From Streptomyces sp. NRRL B-24484 (lineage in GTDB: Bacteria > Actinomycetota > Actinomycetes > Streptomycetales > Streptomycetaceae): a stretch of DNA of 64,000 nt. Location of the stretch: NCBI RefSeq assembly GCF_000717715.1, contig NZ_JOAI01000011.1, positions 62,001 through 126,000 of the forward strand. The letters are read 5' to 3'. Position numbers and translations under genes: made by a program. Shown one piece after another: positions 15,998 to 24,700 of the stretch (position 1 is the first letter of the stretch; every line of letters begins with the position of its first letter). The notes under the pieces were generated by a model. That model worked only from the letters and a program-made list of their open reading frames with translations, made no database searches and had not been told where the DNA came from.

Positions 15998-17197
15998 GTG
16001 GAGACTGCGGCGGACACGGCACGGATCGTCAACGCGCTCGCGGAGCGCTGGGCGCACGGACTCGGCGGCACCGGCCGCAGCACGGTGTTCACGGCCGTCG
16101 GCGTCTGGCCGCTGCTCGGCTTCCTGGCCGCCGGCGCGGACGGCGCCGCCCGCAAGGAACTGGAGGAGGCGCTCGGCCTGCCCGCCGAGGAGGCCGCCCG
16201 GCGCGGACGGGAACTCCTCGCCCTGCTGCGCGACGTGCCCGGCGCCGGCGCCGCCGTCGGCCTGTGGACCGCCGGCGGCATCCGGCCCGAACCGGCCTGG
16301 CTGGCCGAGGTCGGCGGGCACACCCGCGGCACCCTCAAGGGCGTGCCCGCGATCGACAGGCTCGTTCTCGACCGGTGGGCCCGGAAGCACACCGGCGGCC
16401 TCGTCCGGTCCATGCCCCTGGACGTCGGCCCCGGCCTGCTGCTCGTGCTGGCCAGTGCCGTGGCCGTCCGCACCCGCTGGCGCCACGCCTTCGGGGAGAC
16501 CTGGCGGCACTCCGGCTCCGGCCCGTGGGCCGGCCGCGCGATCGCCGCACTCGGGCTCGACAGCACCGAGCTGTTCGACCACCTGGCCGTCGCCGAGACC
16601 GCCGCGGGCCCGGTCACCGAGGTGCGCCTGCCCGGCACCGCCGAGACCGACGTCCACCTGCTGCTCGGCGCCGAGGACGCCCCGCTCGGCGAGGTCCTCG
16701 CGGCGGGCGTGGCCCTGCTGGACGGCCGCGCCCGGCGCATCCCGGCGGCCGGGCTGCCGACCGGCGGACAGTGGCCGGGCCTGACGATCGACACCTGGGA
16801 CAGCACCACCCCCGGGAACCGGCTGGACCTCACCACCGCGGCCTTCACCGTCGACACCACCCACGACCTGCTCGAACGGGCGGAGACCTTCGGCCTCGCG
16901 GCGGCCCGGGACCAGGACTCCTTCCCGGGGATCTGCCGCACCCCGCCGCTGCGGGTCACCCAGGCCAAGCAGCGGGCCACCGCCGTCTTCGGCGCGCGCG
17001 GCTTCGAAGCCGCCGCCGTCACCGCCGTCGGTATGAGCCGCGGTATGCCCGCACCCCCGTCCGTCCTGCACCGGGTCACCGTCGCCCGGGCCTGCGTCGA
17101 CCGGCCGTTCGCCTTCCTCGCCGTGCACCGGCCGACCGGCCTGGTGCTGGCCGGCGGCTGGATCACCGAGCCCGCGGACACCCACCCGTCGGTGTGA
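15998..17197 (+). CDS. Serpin-family protease inhibitor
   Basis: A 399-aa serpin. The body shows FTAVGVWPLLGFLAAGADGA (helix B/s6B region) and ends with DRPFAFLAVHRPTGLVLAGG (s4B/s5B). The reactive-centre hinge reads GFEAAAVTAVGM, with Ala/Val-rich P12-P9 positions compatible with loop insertion. P14 is Phe rather than the usual Thr/Ser, which is atypical for an inhibitory serpin. There is no signal peptide, so it should act inside the cell. GTG start at 15998. It is followed 18 bp later by an SMI1/KNR4-type gene. Confidence 0.85.
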   Translation: METAADTARIVNALAERWAHGLGGTGRSTVFTAVGVWPLLGFLAAGADGAARKELEEALGLPAEEAARRGRELLALLRDVPGAGAAVGLWTAGGIRPEPAWLAEVGGHTRGTLKGVPAIDRLVLDRWARKHTGGLVRSMPLDVGPGLLLVLASAVAVRTRWRHAFGETWRHSGSGPWAGRAIAALGLDSTELFDHLAVAETAAGPVTEVRLPGTAETDVHLLLGAEDAPLGEVLAAGVALLDGRARRIPAAGLPTGGQWPGLTIDTWDSTTPGNRLDLTTAAFTVDTTHDLLERAETFGLAAARDQDSFPGICRTPPLRVTQAKQRATAVFGARGFEAAAVTAVGMSRGMPAPPSVLHRVTVARACVDRPFAFLAVHRPTGLVLAGGWITEPADTHPSV

Positions 17198-17215
17198 GGC
17201 CCTACCCTGCCGGGC

Positions 17216-17890
17216 ATGGCCGACGAGATGTGGGCGGGCGTCCGGGAACGGGTCGAGGCGCTGGACGGAGCACCCGGACCCTTCGGTGCGGCCTCACACC
17301 GGTTCCGTCTCGACCCCGTCCTCGCACCGGCGGAGGTCGAGGCCCTGCAGGACTGGCTCGGCACGGCACTGCCCGAGGAGTACCGCACCTTCCTGCTGGA
17401 GGTCGGCGCGGGCGGCGCCGGCCCCGCGTACGGGGTGTTCCCGGTCGGCCGCACCGGGGGCCGGTGGGCCTGGTCCGGCGAGGGCGCCGACCTGTCCGAC
17501 CTCGACCGGGCCGCCGAACCCTTCCCCGCCACCGGCCCCGACCCGGACGCCCTCGCCGCACTGGAGGCCGAGCGACCGGACGAGGAGTCCTTCACGGACG
17601 AGGACGAGTACGACACCGCCGTGGCGGAGTGGCACCGCCGCGGGCGCGCGCTGCTGTGGGCCGCGGACCGCACGGTCGGCGCGATCGTCCTCTGCCACCT
17701 CGGCTGCGGCCGGCGCGAGTGGCTGGTCGTCAGCGGCCCCGAACGCGGCCGCATGTGGTCCGACGGCCGCGCCGACGAACTCGACCTCGCCCCGCTCCTC
17801 GACGGCGCCGGCCGACCCGTCACCTTCGCCCGCTGGTACCTCGACTGGCTCGACGCGGCCGAGCGGCACCCCAGCCGGCCGGCGGCCTGA
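17216..17890 (+). CDS. SMI1/KNR4-type (SUKH) domain protein
   Basis: A 224-aa cytosolic protein. The N-terminal half has the SUKH pattern: PAEVEALQDWLGTALPEEYR, then TFLLEVGAGGAGPAYGVFPV. The C-terminal part contains VGAIVLCHLGCGRREWLVVS, followed by GPERGRMWSDG. SUKH proteins are often immunity proteins of contact-dependent toxins or scaffold-like regulators; no toxin gene is visible here. The ATG is 18 bp after the serpin stop without a clear ribosome site, so translational coupling or read-through is likely. Confidence 0.82.
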   Translation: MADEMWAGVRERVEALDGAPGPFGAASHRFRLDPVLAPAEVEALQDWLGTALPEEYRTFLLEVGAGGAGPAYGVFPVGRTGGRWAWSGEGADLSDLDRAAEPFPATGPDPDALAALEAERPDEESFTDEDEYDTAVAEWHRRGRALLWAADRTVGAIVLCHLGCGRREWLVVSGPERGRMWSDGRADELDLAPLLDGAGRPVTFARWYLDWLDAAERHPSRPAA

Positions 17891-18033
17891 GCCCCGGCCC
17901 CGGGCGCGCCGCCCGGACCGGACGAGCCGGTGCGCCGCCCCGGCCCGCCCCGCGCCCGCCGTCCGGAGGACCCCGCAGCCCCCACCGGCGCGGCGGCGGC
18001 GCCCGTACGAGCGGCTGTCCGAGCATGGGGCGA

Positions 18034-19425
18034 ATGACGAGACGAACCCGGGCCACGGCGGCGGCCTGCACCGCCGCCGTCCTGCTGCTCCTCGCCGGTG
18101 CGCCCGCCGGTGCCGCCGCCCCCGCCGGCGCAGTGCCCACCCCGCCGGACCCGTACTTCCCGCTCAGCGGCAACCAGGGGTACGACGTCCGCCACTACGA
18201 CCTCGACCTCGACTTCACCCCGGCGAACCACCTGCTCGACGCCCGGGCCACCATCACCGCGACCGCCGACCGCCCGCTGTCCTCCTTCCGCCTGGACTAC
18301 TCGGGGCCCGCCGTCCTGCAGGTCCTGGTCGACGGCCGGCCCGCCGCCCACCGGCGCGACGGCCAGAAGCTGACGGTCGCCCCCGCCCGTCCGATCCGTC
18401 CCGGCGCGCCGTTCACCGTCGTCGTCCGCTACCGGGGCACCCCCGAGCGGATCTCCGACCCGGCGCTCGGCGACTACGGCTGGCTCAGCACCCCGGACGG
18501 CGCCGTCGCCCTCAACGAGCCGGACGGCGCCCGCACCTGGTACCCGCTCAACGACGACCTGCGCGACAAGGCCACCTACACCTTCCGGATCACCACCCCG
18601 ACCGGGGTCACCGCCCTCGCCAACGGCGAACCGGCCGGCCCGCCGGAGACCCGGGACGGCCGCACCACCGTCACCTGGCAGATGCGCAAGCCGATGGCCG
18701 GCTACCTGTCGATGGTTGCGATCGGCGACTTCCGGGTCACCCGCAGCACCGACGACGGCCTGCTCAACATCACCGCCGTCGACCCCGCCCTCGGCGACGA
18801 CGCCCTGCTGCACCGGACCACCGCCCAGGCGGTCGCCTGGGAGAAGAAACGCTTCGGCGCGTACCCGTTCGACTCGACCGGCGGCATCGTGGACCGGATC
18901 GACGTCGGCTACGCGCTGGAGACCCAGAGCCGCCCGGTCTACGACGGCGGCACCGACGAACTCACCGTCGTCCACGAGATCGCCCACCAGTGGTACGGCG
19001 ACAGCGTCACCCCCTCCACCTGGCGCGACATCTGGCTCAACGAGGGCTTCGCCGCCTACACCGAGTGGCTCTGGCAGGAGGACCACGGCGGCCCGACCGC
19101 ACAGCAGGTCTTCGACACCTACTACGAGACGCCCGCCGGCGACCCGTTCTGGAGCCTGAAGACCGGCGACCCCGGCCGCGACGAGATGTTCAACTTCGAC
19201 GCCGTCTACGTCCGCGGCGCGATGACCCTGCACGCCCTGCGCACCACCATCGGCGACCACGACTTCTTCGAACTGCTCCGCACCTGGGCCCGCACGTACC
19301 GGTACGGCACCGTGGACACCGGCGACCTGCTCCGCCTCGCGGAGAAGATCTCGCACCGCAGGCTCGGCCCGCTCTTCGACGCCTGGCTCCACACGGCCGC
19401 CAAGCCCCCGCTGCCGCCGCACTGA
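18034..19425 (+). CDS. Secreted M1-family metallopeptidase (aminopeptidase N-like)
   Basis: A 463-aa exported zinc peptidase, shorter than cytosolic PepN (about 850 aa) because it lacks the C-terminal helical domain. Signal peptide: MTRRTRATAAACTAAVLLLL with an AGA-AP cleavage region. The beta-saddle domain starts at GYDVRHYDLDLDFTP. The zinc site is HEIAH (H314, E315, H318) with the third ligand E337 in WLNEGFAAYTEW. GYALETQSRPVY replaces the usual GxMEN exopeptidase motif, as in the short secreted relatives. A second ATG lies 9 bp upstream; the one chosen follows a GGGGCGA sequence. Confidence 0.92.
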   Translation: MTRRTRATAAACTAAVLLLLAGAPAGAAAPAGAVPTPPDPYFPLSGNQGYDVRHYDLDLDFTPANHLLDARATITATADRPLSSFRLDYSGPAVLQVLVDGRPAAHRRDGQKLTVAPARPIRPGAPFTVVVRYRGTPERISDPALGDYGWLSTPDGAVALNEPDGARTWYPLNDDLRDKATYTFRITTPTGVTALANGEPAGPPETRDGRTTVTWQMRKPMAGYLSMVAIGDFRVTRSTDDGLLNITAVDPALGDDALLHRTTAQAVAWEKKRFGAYPFDSTGGIVDRIDVGYALETQSRPVYDGGTDELTVVHEIAHQWYGDSVTPSTWRDIWLNEGFAAYTEWLWQEDHGGPTAQQVFDTYYETPAGDPFWSLKTGDPGRDEMFNFDAVYVRGAMTLHALRTTIGDHDFFELLRTWARTYRYGTVDTGDLLRLAEKISHRRLGPLFDAWLHTAAKPPLPPH

Positions 19426-19440
19426 CCATCCGTCCGGGAC

Positions 19441-19482
19441 GCCGGCGGCGCGCCACCGCGGACCGCGGTGCGCACCGCCGGC
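19441..19482 (+). terminator. Nested hairpin terminator of the M1 peptidase gene
   Basis: An outer stem GCCGGCGG/CCGCCGGC (19441-19448 with 19475-19482) encloses the near-perfect palindrome CACCGCGG-A-CCGCGGTG (19454-19470). It lies 15 bp after the stop. Confidence 0.6.
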
Positions 19483-19680
19483 GCAGGCCGTTCCGTGGCG
19501 CGGCGTCAGGTGGTCCCGCCGGCCGCCCCGGTGGGAACCGACCCCCTGTCCGGTCCCTGACGACTCGCCCCGCACACCGTGGTTGACCGGGCCCGGGACG
19601 GGGCAGAGATCCGGTACGCGTGAGGAACGGCGCAGGTGGGCGGAGGTCCCGCCGTGCCGGTGACCGAGGAGGTGACGGTG

Positions 19681-19776
19681 ATGATCAGGATCAAGGTGGT
19701 GTCACGCCCCGTCCGGGGCAAGCCGCGGCCTCCGCTCGATCTGCGGACCCCGTCGGGCCGGCCGCTGCCGTACTGA
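19681..19776 (+). CDS. Possible 31-aa basic small protein
   Basis: ATG at 19681 follows a strong GAGGAGGTGA ribosome site. The frame reads MIRIKVVSRPVRGKPRPPLD and ends in RTPSGRPLPY before a TGA. It is very basic and proline-rich, with no membrane segment. I do not recognise it. The good ribosome site is the only positive evidence; a short upstream in-frame GTG at 19672 is an alternative start. Confidence 0.3.
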   Translation: MIRIKVVSRPVRGKPRPPLDLRTPSGRPLPY

Positions 19777-19986
19777 GCACCGTCCGCGCGCCGCGGTGCA
19801 CCCGCAGGGCGGGGGCACCCCGGCCGCGGCGGGGGCCGCACACCGCGGGGTTTGCGGGGGGCCGGGCCGGGCAGGCGGAGATTCCCGCTTCGTGGACGAA
19901 ACGGGAGGCGGGCCGCACACGTCCCGCCCCGGCCGGGCGCAGTAGCCTGTATGGTTCTGCGCCCCACACGGCGAAGGGAGCCTGCC

Positions 19987-20235
19987 ATGGCCCATGCCGA
20001 CCGCGACCTCGCCATGCTCGGCGAGAACGTCGAACCCGCCGGCGCCCTGAAACCCGAGACCCTCGACCGGGTCCGCGCGGTGGTGACCGAACACGCCCGC
20101 GACGGGGACGACCGCCGCCTGCTGCTGGACGCCCTGGGCCTGGCCGGCGAGGAACCGGCCGCCCACGACGGACCGGCGGACACCACCCGGACGGAGGACC
20201 CGGAGAGCGGCGGGCGGCCGCATCCGTCACACTGA
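19987..20235 (+). CDS. Hypothetical small protein (82 aa)
   Basis: ATG at 19987 with AAGGGAG about 6 bases upstream. The first half is a likely helical domain (MLGENVEPAGALKPETLDRV and VVTEHARDGDDRRLLLDALG); the second half is a low-complexity acidic/His tail. No family recognised. A second small gene with a similar two-part build (helix plus disordered charged tail) follows 62 bp later on the same strand. Confidence 0.6.
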   Translation: MAHADRDLAMLGENVEPAGALKPETLDRVRAVVTEHARDGDDRRLLLDALGLAGEEPAAHDGPADTTRTEDPESGGRPHPSH

Positions 20236-20297
20236 CGGCCCCGCGGGTCGACGGACACCCCCGTCCGGCCCCGTCCGGCCCCGACCGAGGAGGAGCG

Positions 20298-20537
20298 ATG
20301 GCGTTCCCGCACCACCCTCACCGCGTGCCCGAGGACAAGCCCGGGACACCGCGGCACGACCGCGCCGTGCTCGGCGCCCTCGGGGCGCTGATCGACGACC
20401 TCGCCGCCCTCGGCACCGGACACACCCGCCCCGAGGACCCTGACGCCGGCGAGCCCGCCGAAGCCCCCCGCCCCCGGGAACGCCGCGCCTCCGTCCGCCC
20501 CGCCCCACGCGCGGACGACCTCACCGCCACCGCCTGA
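20298..20537 (+). CDS. Hypothetical small protein (79 aa)
   Basis: ATG at 20298 with a GAGGAGCG ribosome site. One predicted helix (HDRAVLGALGALIDDLAALG) is flanked by His/Pro-rich and Arg/Pro-rich disordered stretches. No family recognised, no Cys and no export signal. Probably in one transcript with the 82-aa gene upstream. Confidence 0.5.
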   Translation: MAFPHHPHRVPEDKPGTPRHDRAVLGALGALIDDLAALGTGHTRPEDPDAGEPAEAPRPRERRASVRPAPRADDLTATA

Positions 20538-20614
20538 CCCCACCAGGCCGGACGGCGCCCTCAGGGGTGCCACGCAGGGTCCGCGGGATCCGGTCGGGCG
20601 GGGTCCGTGACGGC

Positions 20615-21076
20615 TCAGGCCGGTGTCGGGGTGGATCCCGGCAGGGGGAGCACGGCCCAGACCGTCTTGCCCGTGGGGTGCGCGGCCACGCCCCAGGAGG
20701 TGCTGAGGCGTTCGACGATGAAGAGTCCGTGGCCGCTCGGCCGTGCCGCGTCGTGCGGTGGCCGCGACAGCGGCAGCGCCGCGCCACCGTCGACCACCTC
20801 GATCCGGACGGCCGCACCTGCCGCCGAGAGCGTCATCTCCACCGGGCCACCCGCGTGCTGGACGGCGTTGGCGAGCAGTTCCGCCACGACCAGACGGACG
20901 TTGTCGGCGGCGACGCCGACCGGGGCCACACCCCAGGAGGCGAGCGTCGCCTCGGCGAACTGCCGCCCGGCGCGGGTCGGTCCGCCGCCGAGGGCGATCG
21001 TCGTGCGGGCGGCGACGGCGTCCAGCCCGTCCACCGTCGTCCCCTCGCGGCTGCTGCTGCCGGTGGCCGCCGTCAC
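20615..21076 (-). CDS. Anti-sigma-type ATP-binding (HATPase_c, RsbW-like) protein
   Basis: A 153-aa GHKL ATPase of the RsbW/SpoIIAB class common in actinobacteria. The N-box is NVRLVVAELLANAVQHAGGP, the G1 region IEVVDGGAALP, and the G2 region ARPSGHGLFIVERLSTSWGV. Such proteins phosphorylate a STAS partner or bind a sigma factor. Its GTG start (21076) overlaps the TGA of the STAS gene by 4 bp, which makes translational coupling very likely and suggests the two proteins are partners. Confidence 0.88.
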   Translation of the reverse strand: MTAATGSSSREGTTVDGLDAVAARTTIALGGGPTRAGRQFAEATLASWGVAPVGVAADNVRLVVAELLANAVQHAGGPVEMTLSAAGAAVRIEVVDGGAALPLSRPPHDAARPSGHGLFIVERLSTSWGVAAHPTGKTVWAVLPLPGSTPTPA

Positions 21077-21474
21077 GGTCGTCGCCCGCTGCCTCCGGCC
21101 CGGAACTCCGCGGCGGAGCCGAGTACGGCGAAGACGGTGTCGGCGCCGGTCATGTCCAGCAGGCGCCTCATCTGCGGCGGCAGCGAGGAGAGCACCAGCC
21201 GCACACCCCGCGCCTGGGCGCGGGTCCGCAGCCGGAGCAGCAGGTTGAGCCCGGAGGAGTCGCAGAAGCCGACCCCGGACAGGTCCACGCACAGGTCGGT
21301 GGCCGCCGCGTCCAGTGCCGCCTCCAGGTCGGGGCGGACGGCGCGGGCGCCGTCCAGGTCCAGGTCGCCCTCGACGGTGCAGACGAGCGCACCGTCGAAG
21401 GCCGCTGCCACGGCGATGCGGACGCCGGCGTCCGCCGCCGATCCGGTCGCCAGGTCGGTGTCGCCGGTGCCCAT
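21073..21474 (-). CDS. STAS-domain anti-sigma factor antagonist
   Basis: A 133-aa SpoIIAA/RsbV-like protein. The phosphorylatable site lies in LCVDLSGVGFCDSSGLNLLL (Ser pair after Asp), the hallmark of antagonists that are inactivated by their HATPase partner. Other marks are VCTVEGDLDLDGARAVRPDL at the N-terminus and VLSSLPPQMRRLLDMTGADT at the C-terminus. The gene precedes and overlaps the HATPase gene and is divergent from the giant hybrid kinase/SpoIIE phosphatase operon. A SpoIIE phosphatase is the enzyme that reactivates such STAS proteins. Confidence 0.9.
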   Translation of the reverse strand: MGTGDTDLATGSAADAGVRIAVAAAFDGALVCTVEGDLDLDGARAVRPDLEAALDAAATDLCVDLSGVGFCDSSGLNLLLRLRTRAQARGVRLVLSSLPPQMRRLLDMTGADTVFAVLGSAAEFRAGGSGRRP

Positions 21475-21781
21475 GTGCGCTGCCCTCCCGCCGCGGCCCT
21501 GCGCGGTGCCGCCGTGCCGTCCATCGCCTTCCGTGGGGATGCGTATCACCCGCATGGATTCGTACCACACGTCCGCGCGCCGATTCGCCCTCCACCGGTC
21601 CGTCCGGGCCGCGCCGGCCGCCGTCCGGGCGGTCGTCGACCGGGCCGCCGAGCAGGGCTTGTGCGTACGCGGCGTAGGGTAGTGTCGCCTGCGGCCCGGC
21701 CGCCCGCGCGGCCGGCGGTCGCGCCCGGGACCGTGCGCGGCTCCATCACCGCCGGGGCAACTCGGCCGTGACGAGGGGATC
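21475..21781. other. Divergent promoter region of the signalling island
   Basis: About 307 bp between the STAS gene and the hybrid-kinase gene. A TAGGGTAGTGT stretch near 21675-21685 is a possible -10 region for the kinase operon. A short frame ending at 21682 (starting near 21541) has no supporting features and is not called. Confidence 0.4.
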
Positions 21782-24700
21782 GTGGCCGTGACGGAGACGC
21801 AGGCGGGCCGGACGGTGAACGGGATCCTCCCACCGGGGGCCGGCCCTCGGGGGCCCAACCCGCCGGGCACGGTCGGCGAGCCCGACCTCCGCAATCTGCT
21901 GGCCGGTCTGACGGCCGTCCGGGACGGCGACTTCGGCACCCGGCTGCCGGACGACGCGGACGGACTGCTCGGCGAGATCGCCGGCGTCTTCAACGGCATG
22001 GTCGACCAACTGTCGCTGTTCACCTCGGAAGTGACCCGGGTGGCGCGCGAGGTGGGCACCGAGGGGCAGCTCGGCGGTCAGGCCGAGGTGCCGGGGGTGT
22101 CGGGCACCTGGAAGGACCTGACGGACTCGGTCAACGCCATGGCCGGCAACCTGACCACCCAGGTCCGCGACATCGCGCAGGTGGCGACGGCGGTAGCCAA
22201 GGGCGACCTCTCGCAGAAGATCGACGTCGCGGCCCGCGGCGAGATCCTGGAGCTCAAGAACACCGTCAACACGATGGTCGACCAACTGTCGTCGTTCGCC
22301 GACGAGGTGACCCGGGTCGCGCGTGAGGTCGGCAGCGAGGGCCGGCTCGGCGGCCAGGCCCAGGTGCCGGGCGTCGCCGGCACCTGGCGCGACCTGACGG
22401 ACTCGGTCAACTTCATGGCCGGCAACCTGACCGACCAGGTCCGCAACATCGCCCAGGTCACCACGGCGGTCGCCAAGGGTGACCTCTCGCAGAAGATCAC
22501 CGTCGATGCGCGCGGCGAGATCCTGGAGCTCAAGAACACCGTCAACACGATGGTCGACCAGCTCTCGGCGTTCGCGGACGAGGTGACCCGGGTGGCGCGG
22601 GAGGTGGGCACCGAGGGCATCCTCGGCGGCCAGGCCCAGGTGCCCGGTGTGGCCGGCACCTGGCGCGACCTCACCGTGTCGGTGAACTCGATGGCCGGCA
22701 ACCTGACCGGCCAGGTCCGGTCGATCGCCCAGGTGGCGACGGCGGTAGCCAAGGGCGACCTGTCGCAGAAGATCACCGTGACGGCCCGCGGCGAGATCCT
22801 GGAGCTGAAGGAGACCATCAACACGATGGTCGACCAGCTCTCCTCCTTCGCCGGGGAGGTGACCCGGGTGGCCCGCGAGGTGGGCACCGAGGGGCGGCTC
22901 GGCGGTCAGGCGGACGTCCGTGACGTCTCGGGCACCTGGCGGGACCTCACCGAGTCGGTGAACGTCATGGCGGACAACCTGACCGCGCAGGTCCGGTCGA
23001 TCGCCGAGGTGACGACCGCCGTCGCCCGGGGCGACCTGAGCCAGAAGATCCGGGTCGATGCGCGGGGCGAGATCCTGGAGCTGAAGGAGACCATCAACAC
23101 GATGGTCGACCAGCTCTCGGCGTTCGCGGACGAGGTGACCCGGGTGGCCCGCGAGGTGGGCACCGAGGGCAATCTCGGCGGTCAGGCCACCGTCCGCGGT
23201 GCGAGCGGCACGTGGAAGGACCTGACGGACAACGTCAACGTGATGGCGTCCAACCTGACCGGGCAGGTCCGTTCGATCGCGCAGGTGGCCACGGCCGTCG
23301 CCCGCGGCGACCTCAGCCAGAAGATCACCGTCGAGGCGAAGGGCGAGGTCGCGGCGCTCGCCGGCGTGATCAACACCATGGTCGACACGCTCTCCGCGTT
23401 CGCGGACGAGGTGACCCGGGTGGCCCGCGAGGTGGGCACCGAGGGCACGCTCGGCGGGCAGGCCCGGGTGCCGAACGTCGCCGGCACCTGGAAGGACCTC
23501 ACCGACAACGTCAACTTCATGGCGCACAACCTGACCAGCCAGGTGCGCAACATCGCCCAGGTCACCACCGCGGTGGCGAAGGGCGACCTGACCCGCAAGA
23601 TCGACGTCGACGCGCGCGGCGAGATCCTGGAGCTCAAGACCACCATCAACACCATGGTCGACCAGCTCTCGGCGTTCGCCGCCGAGGTCACCCGCGTGGC
23701 GCGGGAGGTGGGCACCGAGGGTACGCTCGGCGGCCAGGCCGAGGTCGAGGGCGTCTCCGGCACCTGGAAGCGCCTCACCGAGAACGTCAACGGCCTGGCC
23801 GGCAACCTGACCCGGCAGGTCCGGGCGATCGCCGAGGTCGCCAGCGCGGTGGCGGCCGGCGACCTGACCCGGTCCATCACCGTCGACGCCTCCGGCGAGG
23901 TCGCCGACCTCAAGGACAACATCAACTTCATGGTGGAGTCCCTGCGCGAGACCACCCGGGCCAACGAGGAACAGGACTGGCTGAAGACCAACCTGGCCCG
24001 CATCTCCGGCCTGATGCAGGGCCGCCGCGACCTCGCGGTGGTCGCCGAGGTCGTGATGGACGAACTCACCCCGCTGGTCGGTGCCCAGTACGGCGCCTTC
24101 TACCTCGCCGAGGAGACCCCCGAGGGCACCGAACTCGCCCTGGTCGGCTCCTACGCGCACCGCCCCGGACAGGCACCCGCCCGCTTCCGCCTCGGCGAGT
24201 CCTTCGTCGGCCAGGCCGCCCGCAGCAAGCGCATGATCGTGGTCGACCGGCTGCCGGGCGACTACGTCACCGTCTCCTCGGGCCTCGGCAGCACCACCCC
24301 GCTGGAGCTGGTGGTCTTCCCGATCCTGGCCGAGGACCAGGTGCTCGGCGCCATCGAACTCGCCACCGTGCACGGTTTCACCGCCGTCCACCGCGGCCTG
24401 CTCGACCAGCTGATGGAGACCATCGGCGTCAACGTCAACACCATCCTCGCCAACGCCCGCACCGACGAACTGCTCGGCGAGTCCCAGCGGCTGACCGCCG
24501 AACTCCAGACCCGCTCCCGCGAACTCCAGTCCCGCCAGGAGGAGTTGCAGTCCTCCAACGCCGAACTGGAGGAGAAGGCGGCCCTGCTGGCCGCGCAGAA
24601 CCGCGACATCGAGACCAAGAACCTGGAGATCGAGCAGGCCCGCCAGGAGCTGGAGGACCGCGCCCACCAGCTCTCGCTGGCCTCCAAGTACAAGTCCGAG

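Noticed and set aside
15112..18033. Upstream open frame continuous with the M1 peptidase reading frame
   Set aside because: It crosses the CapA, serpin and SMI1 genes out of frame. The signal peptide at 18034 marks the true start.
22031..23962. Regular repeats considered as a CRISPR array
   Set aside because: Units are 276 bp, in frame and without spacers. They encode HAMP domains.
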